Shown here piece after piece: positions 44,625-53,307 of a stretch of 64,000 nucleotides of DNA; the stretch's first letter is position 1; every line of letters starts with the position of its first letter. The position numbers and the translations under genes are program-made. The stretch is from CAVQFB01 sp963711675 (GTDB lineage: Bacteria > Acidobacteriota > Terriglobia > Terriglobales > Acidobacteriaceae): positions 429,237 to 493,236 of the forward strand of contig CAVQFB010000002.1 of the NCBI GenBank assembly GCA_963711675.1. Reading direction: 5' to 3'. The notes beneath the pieces were generated by a model that did not search any database, was not told the origin of the DNA, and was given only the letters and a program-made list of their open reading frames with translations.

Positions 44625-46079
44625 TGGAGGTAGCTCCTAATGGGTTCGGCGAAGCCACCAACATAACCCTGAAACAAGTACTCCTGCAGTAGAGGCGCGA
44701 GGCTTGTTTTCAGCTCGCGCCTTGCTTTGTCTTCACTCATCTCGAGAAAATACGAGTGTCCCGGCACGAGCGCAAACGCATCGTCAGGCGCGTGTTCCAC
44801 AAATATAGAGACGAGCTTCCGGAACGCGTCTTGCATCAGGGAGCATCCGTGCTGCTGAACAACACTCATCCGCGGCCACGCGGAAACGAATGCGAATCGT
44901 CGCCTGACGGCAACGTCAACAATTGCGATGCTACGATCCGCGCTGTTCATCGTTCCGAGTATGTGTAGGTTCTTAGGTAGGTTGAGCGACCGATGGAACG
45001 GAGAGCCAAAGTCATAGGGCAAGCTGGATCACGCGCTCGCGGTCAGTTTCGGTCTCTAAGAGAAAGATCGCTTCGCCCAGGATCTTGCTTAAGTCGGCTC
45101 GGTTGATTTCGTCGATGTGCAGCAGATACGGTCGAGACAAGTCGGCTGACGCCAGGGCTGCTGCTTCCATCAGCACGCCGGGCGTCGCTTTGAAACGCAG
45201 ACCAACTCCACCATCGGAATTGTCAGGAGCAAGGCCTCCAATGAAGTTTTCGTACGTCGTGTTGGCGTGGAATTGGATGCTCCTCCCCAGGCCCTTGTAC
45301 TCGTCGTCGAGAAGGTCGAGGGCCATTTTCGTTTTACCTGTACCAGGAGGGCCCTGGAGAATTATGTAGCGTCTGGAGTCCAACAGACCCTTTAACTCAT
45401 TGCGCTCAACTCCCGGCATAAGACAGTCGAGCCAGCCCGACCTGATTTCTTCGGCGCTCGGCTGCCACCGGGCCAGCGGCTCGTATCCCCTCTCTTCGAA
45501 AAGAAGATCCAGGAGAGCGCTCACCGCAGCCTCTGTCGTCGCTTTGTCGGTCGTCGGTCGAAATAGCGCGTAGACCTCTTTGCCATAGCGATCAAGGGCG
45601 GCCTTGTGGCTGGACCACTCTTTCTTGATTTCATCTGGAACCGAAATGTCGGTCCGGGTAGGGTCCTGTTTCGCCCAAGCAACGCGACTTCCTTTGCCAT
45701 AACGGTGGTTTAGCCAACCGCAAATAGCTTTTGTCTTTCGTGCGTGGCCGGGCCGACCCAGAATCGCTTCGTCTGGCGTTAGACCTTGCGTCCCAACCAC
45801 TAGGCCGAGCAAACAAGGTGCCCCCTCTGCAGGGAAAATTACGAATGATAGCCCGCTGTAGGCGCCCGAGGGAGGGTTGGAAGGGTGGATGTACGCAGCA
45901 AACGGAACCCCAGTCTCGCCGCCCATTGCCGGCGCACGAAGCGCGATTTCGCCGCTTGCTGCTTGCGGATAACGCCCTTCCGCCGAGCCAAACAGAGACG
46001 CGAGGGCTGCCTCGTTTCGATCTTTCCAGCCTGCGTCAACCGACGAGTGGATAACTTCCACCAATTTCTCAAAAGCCAC
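44606..46079 (-). CDS. mcrB: McrB-like AAA+ GTPase subunit, frameshifted near 45023
   Basis: Two frames make one protein. The first (46079 to 45012) has an MrcB/DUF3578-like N-terminal domain (residues 1-175), then the AAA+ core with Walker A GPPGTGKT (243-250) and Walker B LLHIDEINRADLSKIL (from 319). It breaks after RERVIQ. The +1 frame resumes at once with LPYDFGSPF and contains LGTMNSADRSIAIVDVAVRRRF, the McrB sensor and arginine-finger block, ending at 44606. One extra C around 45023 on the minus strand explains the break. If real, the motor is dead or needs frameshifting; if an assembly error, the system is whole. McrB recognises modified DNA and drives McrC. Confidence 0.85.
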
Positions 46080-46208
46080 TTGCGTTGAACCTCCTCTATT
46101 CGCTCCGCACCAATCTACTCCTGCAGGGCTCTTCTGTGGAGTTATTCCGGGTTGTTCGTGCCCACCTCAATTCGGCAACCGACATGCTTCACGTTGGTCA
46201 GCGTCCAA

Positions 46209-46805
46209 TCACAGCGCTTCGATATAGGGTCGAATGACATTGCTTACCCGGCAGACTTTGGCGTAGCGGTAGATTTCGTCGATGTTGGCTCGTTTCTGGC
46301 GAAGACAATCCTTTAGGGCTTCGATTGCGACATCGAGTCCGATTTTGTTCCGAAATTTGAAACAGTCGGCGACAGTCTTTGCGGCCGAATAGACACAGAC
46401 TGTGACGCCCTCCACCTGATGTTTGTCGATTCCCTCCGCGAGTGATGGCCCGGACAGCCGAACGATCCTGAGTGAGGGCGAAGCGAGAGCAGGGGTTCTT
46501 GCCCCTTTGGGGAGAGCGATCCAAACCGAAGCCGGACTCTGCGTCGTGATCTCGTGAAAGACGAGTGCCGAAAGCAGGCAGAGAGTAGCTTGCGGGACTC
46601 GCTTGGCGACTTCGGCGTAGGAGTGGTGTTCCGTCACGTCGGCATCTGGAAGTGTGTAGATTCCACGTGCAGGCCGATTGAGCTTGCCTTGCCGGTGGAG
46701 ACGAACGAGATACTGCCGCGGAAAACCGATCACCTCGATATCACGGGACCTAACAATCCCGTGTTCGCCGATGTACTGCATAATCTTTTGAAGAGAATTG
46801 TCCAT
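46209..46805 (-). CDS. AbiEi-type antitoxin/transcriptional regulator (orphan)
   Basis: A 198-residue protein of the type IV AbiEi family. The N-terminal winged helix is typical (GIVRSRDIEVIGFPRQYLVRLHRQGKLNRPARGIYTLPD), followed by the AbiEi C-terminal region (CLLSALVFHEITTQSPASVWIALP, VCVYSAAKTVADCFKFRNKIGLDVAIEAL). In AbiE systems it represses its own operon by binding inverted repeats and counters the nucleotidyltransferase toxin AbiEii. No AbiEii-type gene follows; downstream comes the McrB-like gene after 130 bases. So it may be an orphan regulator or may control mcrBC. A 12-bp inverted repeat lies just upstream. Confidence 0.88.
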   Translation of the reverse strand: MDNSLQKIMQYIGEHGIVRSRDIEVIGFPRQYLVRLHRQGKLNRPARGIYTLPDADVTEHHSYAEVAKRVPQATLCLLSALVFHEITTQSPASVWIALPKGARTPALASPSLRIVRLSGPSLAEGIDKHQVEGVTVCVYSAAKTVADCFKFRNKIGLDVAIEALKDCLRQKRANIDEIYRYAKVCRVSNVIRPYIEAL

Positions 46806-46815
46806 AGCGGCTGTC

Positions 46816-46855
46816 CCAATACGTCATTACGTAATAATATCTGATGACGTATTGG
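46816..46855 (-). promoter_or_regulatory. 12-bp inverted-repeat operator of the AbiEi-type gene
   Basis: CCAATACGTCAT (46816-46827) and ATGACGTATTGG (46844-46855) are perfect inverted copies. The 16-base centre is AT-rich and contains TTACGTAA. The inner edge lies 11 bases upstream of the start at 46805, as expected for autorepression. Confidence 0.75.
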
Positions 46856-47123
46856 CACACTCAATAGTATCCGCGCCGACGCAGGTTGCTGGCAGAAAAA
46901 CGAAAAACATTAAGGTAATGTCGTGCCATACTAGCTGTCATATCCTCGTGAAGAATTTGCGTTCGCGTCAAGAAAGTCTACGCATATTCGCCTTTCATTC
47001 GCTATGATTGGTAGTGGCGCACTGACATGACTCGCTAAGCTTGATCGGGACAATGACTTCGGTCATCCCTAGCACGCTTCAGAGCAGGATGAGGACTGAT
47101 CTCAGATTGTTATAATTGCTGGC

Positions 47124-49088
47124 GTGACCGCAAAGAAGCCCAGCGCGAGCGTAGTTCCGGACTCGGCAAGCCCGACTCTGAATTCAGAAAGGCTTGTGCC
47201 AGTGAGTGCGCCATCGGGTGATCCTGATTTTATGCAAGAGTTGTTCCTGCCGATTCACGGTCACATTGAATTGCATCGCGAGGAACTCGCGGTGATCGAC
47301 CACCCATCCTTCCAACGACTCAGACGTGTGAGACAACTCGGACTTGCTCATATGGTGTTTCCAGGCGCAACCCACACACGGTTTGAGCATTGCGTTGGGG
47401 CTGTTCACGTGGCAAAGACGATCGTCGATCACGTGAACAAGAACTTCAAGAATGCCAAAAACGACTCCATCCAATGGAAGATGTGTGGCATTGACAATCC
47501 TGCCGCAAGATTCATTCGATTGGGGGCTCTCCTTCACGATGTGGGCCACCTTCCATTCGGCCATACTCTCGAGGATGAACTAAACCACCTTCGCTCGCAT
47601 GACGGCCCCGAACGACTAAATCGCGTCTCTACAATCCCCTATCCGAATCACGATGTCGACAGAACACTAGTGGATCTCAGCTTGAAACCGGACGGCGGGT
47701 GGACCCTTAAGGCCTTGATTAACGAGCTATATAAGAGCACTGCGAAGGAGTTGGGTCTAGGCAAGCACGATGCTTTCACCATTCTTTCTCACATCGTTTG
47801 TAAACCGCCAAAGAAGGAGTCCGAGAAGGCGGTCTGGATCAGTACCACCGCGAGTATTGCAGAGAATTTCCCCCTGCGCGTTTGCCAAGACATAGTGGGC
47901 AATACGATCTGCGCCGACTTTCTCGACTACCTTCACAGGGACTGGTATCACCTAGGCAAACCCTTATATTTCGACGAGCGACTTTATCAGTACATGGAAG
48001 TCAGGCAGCGGCTGAGTCCAGTCGATGGTGATGCCGCGCCAAGATTCGTCATCAATGTGCGTGCTACGGAGAAGATCCGTCACGATGCCCTCACCGATAT
48101 TCTCGAACTTTTGAACGCGCGGTACAAGCTTGCCGAAACTGTGTTGTTCCACCGAACAAAATTAGCCCTCACTGGATTGCTGGATCGCTCTTTGCTGGAA
48201 ATCGGCGATCTCTATGAGAAAGTGGGCTTAAGATTCGAGAAACTCGCTGAATCGGCTGAGTCACTACTGCTGGAGGCGTCAGACGACGGCTTGCCTCTAC
48301 TTCTCAAAGAACTTGCGAATGGGACCGAGAAGTCGGATCGAACAATAATCCAAGCGGCAATAGCGGAAGAGACTCGGGAAATCCAAATGGAGGTCGCTCC
48401 GCAGGCTTCGTTCGAGGAAGGAACCCCGAGCGGGAAACTTGGTTCCCAAAAGGATTTGGCCCTGCGTCTGATTGAGAGACTTCGCGACCGTGAAGTGTAT
48501 ACGCTTGCGTGCAAACTAAGGATGGCTGATTTTCCGGGCGCGCACTTGCCGGGAAATCCTCGGCTCCAGAAGGTCCTCGATATTTACAGAGTTCCAAAGA
48601 ACAGATTAGCGTATCTGCGAATGATGGAAGCACGGTGCGGGCTTCCTTGGGGTTCTCTGGTCATGAATTGCCCACCGGACGCGACGATGAATGCGAAGGT
48701 CGCGAAAGTAAACCTCTTTATTGAGGATGAAGTCAGCCCGTTCGACAAGTATGAAGAACAAGGCGAGGCTAACCTGACGCGGGGAGCCCTTACCGCGCAA
48801 ATTAAGCGGTTTTACGAGTTGTGGGCGGCGATCATCTATATTGACCGTAGAGTTTGGGATGCCCTATCAGAGGGTGAGCGCAAGAATCTGAGGTCTGTTT
48901 TGAAGACGTTCTTTTTCCTAGAGCCAGGTGCGGACCCCAGTGTCGTCCGGGCTCAAATGGAGCCCTCGCTCGACATTCTGAGGAAGCGAAGAGCGTCTCG
49001 GAGCGGGACGACAAGTGTGGACGAAGAACAATACCGTGGTTTGTTTTTCCCCAGTGGACTTTCGTTTGATAATCCCACTATTAAGTGA
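47124..49088 (+). CDS. HD-domain phosphohydrolase (dNTPase/COG1078-like)
   Basis: A 654-residue protein starting at GTG. The HD metal motifs are complete: His89 in HTRFEHCVGAVHVAK, His138-Asp139 in LLHDVGHLPFGHTLEDEL, and a later Asp in TICADFLDYLHRDWYHLG. This layout belongs to the SAMHD1/dGTPase-like HD group (COG1078), enzymes that hydrolyse dNTPs or other nucleotides. The N-terminal 37 residues are disordered (Ser/Pro-rich), and the last 250 residues are helical with no recognised domain. The next gene starts directly at the base after the stop codon, so the two form an operon. On a defence island, nucleotide depletion during phage infection is a plausible role; this is inference. Confidence 0.85.
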   Translation: MTAKKPSASVVPDSASPTLNSERLVPVSAPSGDPDFMQELFLPIHGHIELHREELAVIDHPSFQRLRRVRQLGLAHMVFPGATHTRFEHCVGAVHVAKTIVDHVNKNFKNAKNDSIQWKMCGIDNPAARFIRLGALLHDVGHLPFGHTLEDELNHLRSHDGPERLNRVSTIPYPNHDVDRTLVDLSLKPDGGWTLKALINELYKSTAKELGLGKHDAFTILSHIVCKPPKKESEKAVWISTTASIAENFPLRVCQDIVGNTICADFLDYLHRDWYHLGKPLYFDERLYQYMEVRQRLSPVDGDAAPRFVINVRATEKIRHDALTDILELLNARYKLAETVLFHRTKLALTGLLDRSLLEIGDLYEKVGLRFEKLAESAESLLLEASDDGLPLLLKELANGTEKSDRTIIQAAIAEETREIQMEVAPQASFEEGTPSGKLGSQKDLALRLIERLRDREVYTLACKLRMADFPGAHLPGNPRLQKVLDIYRVPKNRLAYLRMMEARCGLPWGSLVMNCPPDATMNAKVAKVNLFIEDEVSPFDKYEEQGEANLTRGALTAQIKRFYELWAAIIYIDRRVWDALSEGERKNLRSVLKTFFFLEPGADPSVVRAQMEPSLDILRKRRASRSGTTSVDEEQYRGLFFPSGLSFDNPTIK

Positions 49089-49982
49089 GTGCTTCCCTTG
49101 TCCCAACAGCGTGATCTGAAGAGCGAACTGTCGTCTGTCGCGACTTCACTTCGTCCGCTCGGGAAGCCGTTTGTGTCCGTCTTGGAACTTGCCAATGATC
49201 TTGGAACGGCGGTGTCTCTCCGACTGCAGAACGCTCGAAGCAATAACACTGCCCAGATCGATCTCTGGACTAACCCCGCGAAAATCGTTGTTCATCGGTT
49301 CAGCAAGCTAGAAGGTGAGAGGGAGTTGAAGGGCCAGGACGAGGGCCTGCTGAATTCTCGCGAAAGATTTTCGGTAGCTCACGAACTCGGACATTGGGTT
49401 CTTTTCAATCGCTTTCAGATTGGGCCGGAATCTGAGAGGCGTCCTTATTGGGAACAGGAAGAAGTGATAAACGCCTTTGCAGGTCAGCTGCTTGTGCCAG
49501 ACTGGCTTGCAAAAAACTGGCTGGAGAGTACACCGAAACACCTACCCATCCCTCCCTTCGCGTTACGATCGTGGGCCGAGGATTGCCGCGTGTCAGAAGA
49601 GGTCGCTGCAAAAGCACTGGTGCGGCAGAGAAGTTTCATCGGTTTTCTCAGATTGGTCACGACTCGGAGAAAGCGTGATCAGACACGTGTACTTCAAGTT
49701 CTTTCATGTGCCAAGGGAGATGCATTGGAGCTGCCAAGCCAGCGTTCTCACATAGAGAATGCAAAGCTTTTCGAGATGTTAACGAATAGCACCGTTGGGT
49801 CCGGCTGGATTGAGCAGGTCAGTTTGGCGCGATGTGCACCTCAGGACCTTGGAATTGCTTGGCGTTACGCGAACAAGTGGCGTTCTGAAAATACGATTTG
49901 GCTTTCACTCATTCGTGGAAGGAACACCGAGCTCGACCTCTATGGTGGTTCTCTCTTCAGCCACGCGAACGCGAAAATCTAG
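49089..49982 (+). CDS. ImmA/IrrE-family metallopeptidase
   Basis: A 297-residue protein starting at GTG immediately after the HD gene stop (no spacing). Around residue 98 is the zinc site HELGH (RERFSVAHELGHWVLFNR), followed by a downstream Glu in EEVINAFAGQLLVPDWL, the standard ImmA/IrrE arrangement. N-terminal to it are strands typical of the family (TAQIDLWTNPAKIVVHRF). The C-terminal 130 residues are an additional domain without match. ImmA cleaves a phage repressor and IrrE cleaves DdrO after damage, so such peptidases act as switches. Here the partner is a phosphohydrolase rather than an HTH repressor. Confidence 0.85.
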   Translation: MLPLSQQRDLKSELSSVATSLRPLGKPFVSVLELANDLGTAVSLRLQNARSNNTAQIDLWTNPAKIVVHRFSKLEGERELKGQDEGLLNSRERFSVAHELGHWVLFNRFQIGPESERRPYWEQEEVINAFAGQLLVPDWLAKNWLESTPKHLPIPPFALRSWAEDCRVSEEVAAKALVRQRSFIGFLRLVTTRRKRDQTRVLQVLSCAKGDALELPSQRSHIENAKLFEMLTNSTVGSGWIEQVSLARCAPQDLGIAWRYANKWRSENTIWLSLIRGRNTELDLYGGSLFSHANAKI

Positions 49983-50063
49983 CCATCGTCATCCTGCTTC
50001 GATTGAGGATTGAGGCGAGTTTCCTCGCGTGAGTGCCAAGCGGGTCACTGCCCGAGTAAAATG

Positions 50064-50399
50064 TGGTGCGGGCGGAGGGACTCAAACCCTCATGGGCCGT
50101 TTAAGCCCTGCGGATTTTCGTACCGTCTACGGCTTTCGCCGCCCGGGCTTGGACCTCTTTTGGAGGGCTCACGCCAGGTTTGCGGTCTGGACTATCCCTT
50201 CACCGTCCTCCGGAAAAGTCCGAAGCTTAGGTGCTGCCCGTCTTGTCTCTACACCTTCCCGGCTGGTGTTTCTCCGGGCTCGGCTCGGGGTTGCCATTTA
50301 AGGGCTCCCCGAATTTGAGCAGTTCTGCATCGCTGGTTTCCCAGACGAGCACTCAAGTTTTCCTTAGGTCCACTGCGTATGCCATTCCGCCACGCCCGT
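50064..50399 (-). tRNA. tRNA-Leu(UAA) interrupted by a group I intron
   Basis: Exon 1 is 50366-50399 (34 nt) and exon 2 is 50064-50118 (55 nt, CCA encoded). Spliced, they give an 89-nt type II tRNA with anticodon loop CCUAAAA, a variable arm (GGGC/GCCC) and T arm GAGGGTTTGAGTCCCTC. Two positions are odd. Base 1 is A, giving an A1-C72 mismatch, and base 33 is C where U is nearly universal. Either the gene is decaying, or these are unusual variants or errors. The intron is after U34, the same place as in cyanobacterial tRNA-Leu(UAA). Confidence 0.85.
50119..50365 (-). ncRNA. Self-splicing group I intron (247 nt, no ORF)
   Basis: It starts after a U (the P1 U-G pair: exon U with G in CUUGAG) and ends with G before AAAATCC. 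The core is recognisable: a P2 stem CTGG-GAAA-CCAG, the P4-P6 region with GGCAACCCCGAGCCGAGCC, the P7 side GTAGAGAC with its partner ATAGTCC, a P8 hairpin and a P9 stem CGGC-GAAA-GCCG. It resembles the cyanobacterial tRNA-Leu intron (subgroup IC3). It should splice by guanosine attack without protein. Confidence 0.85.
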
Positions 50400-50507
50400 G
50401 CGCGGCTCTCTGACTGCATTTCTATCATAGGGCAGATTCGCCGCGATTTATACTCCACGTGATTTACAGATTTTCGCGAAATCGCTCGCATAGAACGAGG
50501 GACGAAG

Positions 50508-51758
50508 ATGGCGGAACAACACACGATCCTTGGCGGAAAAGTTTACGTCTACAAGCGGCCGAACAGCAGCCGCTGGCAATGCTCAAGCTTCTTCGCGGGC
50601 AAGAATCGTCGCACCAGCACGAAGGAAGAGAGCCTCGCCAAAGCCAAGGACGTCGCCGAGGACTGGTATCTACAGCTTCGGGGAAAACTTCTCACTGGAG
50701 AGCTCAAAGCCGAAAAGACCTTTCGCGAGGTGTCTGAACAATTTTTACGCGAATGCGAGATCATGACGCGTGGAGAACGTAGCAAGCAATACGTGAAGGG
50801 CCAGTATTTGCGGTCGAGCGTTCACTTGGTGCCCTTCTTCGGAAACATGGACATCTCGAAGATCACCACGGGAAAAATCGTGGATTATCGAGTTCACAGA
50901 CACCAACAAGCAATTGCGAAACGCGGCAAGCCGCCGGCACACAGCACCATGCACCACGAAATCGTGACGCTGCGCCAGACCTTGAAGACCGCGCTGTGCC
51001 ACGGATGGCTCGACCGGCTTCCAGATTTCTCTGAGCCGTACCGGCGATCATCGAAAGTCTCCTACCGGGCATGGTTTTCGCCAGAAGAATACGAGAAACT
51101 CTGTGAAGCGACTCGAAAACGCGCACTTGAGCCGAAGAAAAAGGGCTTCAAATGGCAAGCGGAGCAACTGCATGACTATGTCCTCTTCGCGGGCAATACC
51201 GGGCTGCGGCCTGATGAGGCACGGCGCCTTGAGTTCCGTGATGTCGAGATCGTTGACGACGAGCCTTCGGGCGAGACGATTCTCGAGATTGAAGTGCGCG
51301 GAAAACGCGGATTCGGATATTGCAAGAGTATGCCCGATGCAGTGAGTCCATTTGAGCGACTTAGAAGCAGGCTCCGTCCGAGGCGCGTTGACGGCGTGCG
51401 TGCCCCCACCGAAGTGTCCGACAATTCTGATGTCCGGGGGAAGGAATGGCGCACGCCCGAACCGACCGACCTCATTTTTCCCAAATGGCAGAGCGAGCTC
51501 TTCAAGACCATCACTGAGGAGGAGAATCTTCGGTTCGACAGAGACGGCCGACCACGTACGGCGTACAGCCTACGGCACACGTATATCAGCATGCGGTTGA
51601 TGGAGGGAGCCAACATCTATCAAATCGCTAAGAACTGTCGCACGAGTGTCGGAATGATCGAGAAATATTACGGGGTGCATGTCAAGAACTCGCTCAACGC
51701 CGCTGCCATCAATGTGGTCCGCTCGGGTAAAGACGAGATGGCGGAAGAAGAGGTATGA
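50508..51758 (+). CDS. Tyrosine recombinase (second integrase)
   Basis: A 416-residue phage-type integrase, distinct from the one at 38489. The ATG follows GAGGGACGAAG. An N-terminal arm-binding part (HTILGGKVYVYKRPNSSRWQC) and a core-binding domain (TFREVSEQFLRECEIMTRG) precede the catalytic domain. Catalytic residues are Arg in GNTGLRPDEARRLEF, His-x-x-Arg in YSLRHTYIS and Tyr in MIEKYYGVHV. The usual third His/Lys box is less clear (NIYQIAKNCRTSVGM carries Asn-Cys rather than Leu-Gly-His). It begins 108 bases beyond the 5' end of tRNA-Leu and points away from it. Confidence 0.92.
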   Translation: MAEQHTILGGKVYVYKRPNSSRWQCSSFFAGKNRRTSTKEESLAKAKDVAEDWYLQLRGKLLTGELKAEKTFREVSEQFLRECEIMTRGERSKQYVKGQYLRSSVHLVPFFGNMDISKITTGKIVDYRVHRHQQAIAKRGKPPAHSTMHHEIVTLRQTLKTALCHGWLDRLPDFSEPYRRSSKVSYRAWFSPEEYEKLCEATRKRALEPKKKGFKWQAEQLHDYVLFAGNTGLRPDEARRLEFRDVEIVDDEPSGETILEIEVRGKRGFGYCKSMPDAVSPFERLRSRLRPRRVDGVRAPTEVSDNSDVRGKEWRTPEPTDLIFPKWQSELFKTITEEENLRFDRDGRPRTAYSLRHTYISMRLMEGANIYQIAKNCRTSVGMIEKYYGVHVKNSLNAAAINVVRSGKDEMAEEEV

Positions 51759-51833
51759 GCGCAACAACAGCATTGCCCGTCTTTCTTCCGAAATCGTGCT
51801 TGCTTGCTCCCCCGATAGCGGTATCAACACCCA

Positions 51834-51885
51834 GTATATTAGGTTATTTTGATGCATTACGCGTAAAAGCCTCGTATATTAGGTT
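51834..51885 (+). promoter_or_regulatory. Paired 12-bp direct repeats upstream of the HTH gene
   Basis: GTATATTAGGTT occurs at 51834-51845 and 51874-51885, 40 bases apart. The second copy ends one base before the ATG. Probable operator for the HTH protein, overlapping its promoter (TATATT-like -10). Confidence 0.65.
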
Positions 51886-51886
51886 T

Positions 51887-52165
51887 ATGTTGCCCCTGTT
51901 CTCACTAGGCGAGCAGATCGCCATCAAGCGCAAAGAACTCGGCCTGACGAAGCCCACGCTTGCAAAAAAAGCCAGGGTCGGACTCTCCACGCTCGACGCC
52001 CTGGAAAACGGACGGATGGGCGAACTGGGATATTCCAAGATCACCAATATTCTCGCGGCGCTGGGGCTGGAGCTGAAGCTTCAGCAAGCAAGCGCGAGCC
52101 GGCCGACGCTTGAAGAACTCATGGAAGAGGCACGGGATGATGATGGTCTGGACCGACGCCGCTGA
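51887..52165 (+). CDS. HTH_3/HipB-like antitoxin-type regulator
   Basis: A 92-residue protein. ATG at 51887 begins at the conserved N-terminus; the longer frame from 51755 overlaps the integrase end and crosses the repeats. The helix-turn-helix is LGEQIAIKRKELGLTKPTLAKKARVGLSTLDALENG, then the second half ELGYSKITNILAALGLELKLQ, matching HipB-like antitoxins. A charged tail follows (PTLEELMEEARDDDGLDRRR). HipB usually pairs with HipA, but no kinase gene follows. The next small frame overlaps its end by 29 bases. Confidence 0.82.
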   Translation: MLPLFSLGEQIAIKRKELGLTKPTLAKKARVGLSTLDALENGRMGELGYSKITNILAALGLELKLQQASASRPTLEELMEEARDDDGLDRRR

Positions 52166-52310
52166 GGCGGGAATACTCGAACGCATAGAGGCTGCGATTG
52201 CGGACACCTCAAAGGAACTGCACGCCTACATTAAAGCGCACGCGGAATTCATTGAGATAGGCAATCGCATGCTCCAGCAATGGGAGCAAGGTGTCGCGCT
52301 TTCGCTTTAG
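52137..52310 (+). CDS. Small overlapping ORF, possible partner of the HTH gene
   Basis: A 57-residue frame starting at one of three consecutive ATG codons inside the end of the HTH gene. It is helical and charged (AAEAGILERIEAAIADTSKELHAYIKAHAEFIEIGNRML) and protein-like in composition. Gene overlap suggests translational coupling. It is too short for a HipA-type kinase and I do not recognise a family. A further frame, 52280-52624, has protein-like parts but no start signal and is not called. Confidence 0.45.
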   Translation: MMMVWTDAAEAGILERIEAAIADTSKELHAYIKAHAEFIEIGNRMLQQWEQGVALSL

Positions 52311-52688
52311 GTGCATTCCAAAAGGTTGCTTTCCTCGTTCCTCCGGGTGTACCGATTATTGTCGAGAGTTGGTACGAGATACAACGAACGGCTATGACAT
52401 TTTGGGAATGTCCAAGGACCCAGACCTTGCCTCCCAGCATTGGACCCGCGCTTCGAAACGTTGATTGGCAAGGCGCGCGAAGGTTCTGCTGCGAAGTAGA
52501 GATAATCAACGTTGGAAATGGTGAGTCGCTCGTCAGTTTCCCTTTGTGCTCACATCCACCACCGAACTCAGCGAGGAATCCTGATCTAGCGACCAAAGGG
52601 GTTAGCAAGCATGTAGTGACCTGACCCCATTGTTCGTTCAAATCGTATTCCAAATTGGGACGAATTTAGGGGGCAGGTCCGGTTGGAA
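52311..52688. other. Stretch without a supported gene
   Basis: About 380 bases between the HTH-associated ORF and the terminator at 52689. The plus-strand frame ending at 52624 contains plausible strands (KVAFLVPPGVPIIVESWYEI), but there is no ribosome binding site and no family, so it may be a gene remnant. Confidence 0.4.
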
Positions 52689-52720
52689 AGGGCCGACCAG
52701 GCTGAGGTCGGCCTATCCAT
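52689..52720. terminator. Probable terminator between convergent units
   Basis: GGCCGACC (52691-52698) pairs with GGTCGGCC (52706-52713). On the plus strand a T run follows at 52720. It lies just past the stop of the minus-strand secreted-protein gene, so it may serve both sides. Confidence 0.6.
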
Positions 52721-52723
52721 TTT

Positions 52724-53170
52724 TCACCGACTCTTGAACCAAGTAACAATCAAATCGGGACGTTGCGCTAGAGCCTGCTGGACGGGCCCATTGTGTATCT
52801 GGGAGCAGAGTGCTGTATTCACCGCTGCGTTCACGAAGCCCATACGAAAAGCCGCTTGAGCGGCGTTCATCATGTTCGTGCGATCCCAGACATTTCCTAG
52901 AACCTGGTACTCGAATGGGACGTTCGGGAGCGATATCCCAGAGATCCCTTGCAGGGCGTTGACTCCGCACAGGCCGCCCTCATTGAAGCCGTGGTCCCCA
53001 GCGGACCAATCGAGATTGGCTTTCACAAAGCCGTAGTCCTGCGCGTTTGCTTGGCTGATCGTCAATGCCGCGCCCAGCAAGAGGGCAGCGAGAACCATTG
53101 CTTTCTTGAGTAAGACCCCGCTAACGAACCGTTGTAAGGAAACTGATCGAAATCCTTTGCAGTTGTTCAT
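52724..53170 (-). CDS. Secreted protein, function unknown
   Basis: A 148-residue exported protein. ATG at 53170 follows GGAGG at five bases and gives the signal sequence (hydrophobic AMVLAALLLGAALTISQ, cleavage after ANA); the frame from 53311 would bury it. The mature part is DYGFVKANLDWSAGDHGFNEGGLCG, then FEYQVLGNVWDRTNMMNAAQAAF and a second cysteine (NTALCSQI), which may form a disulfide. I do not recognise the family. It is one of three exported-protein genes around the sigma factor/CHAT pair, divergent from the sigma gene. Confidence 0.7.
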   Translation of the reverse strand: MNNCKGFRSVSLQRFVSGVLLKKAMVLAALLLGAALTISQANAQDYGFVKANLDWSAGDHGFNEGGLCGVNALQGISGISLPNVPFEYQVLGNVWDRTNMMNAAQAAFRMGFVNAAVNTALCSQIHNGPVQQALAQRPDLIVTWFKSR

Positions 53171-53307
53171 TTCATCCTCCGATAGTTGATTAGCTGGTTT
53201 GTTCTCAAGAGGCGACGACCAAGTTCGCACGTCCTCAGGGGCTCGGTTGATCGCGAGCCGTGAATTTGAGATTGTGGACGTCCGGCTTTCGGCCAAATAA
53301 TTATTCT

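Noticed and set aside
38445..50063. Search by eye for a second copy of the tRNA-fMet 3' end as right attachment site
   Set aside because: No convincing repeat was found inside the window; it may be too degenerate or lie elsewhere.
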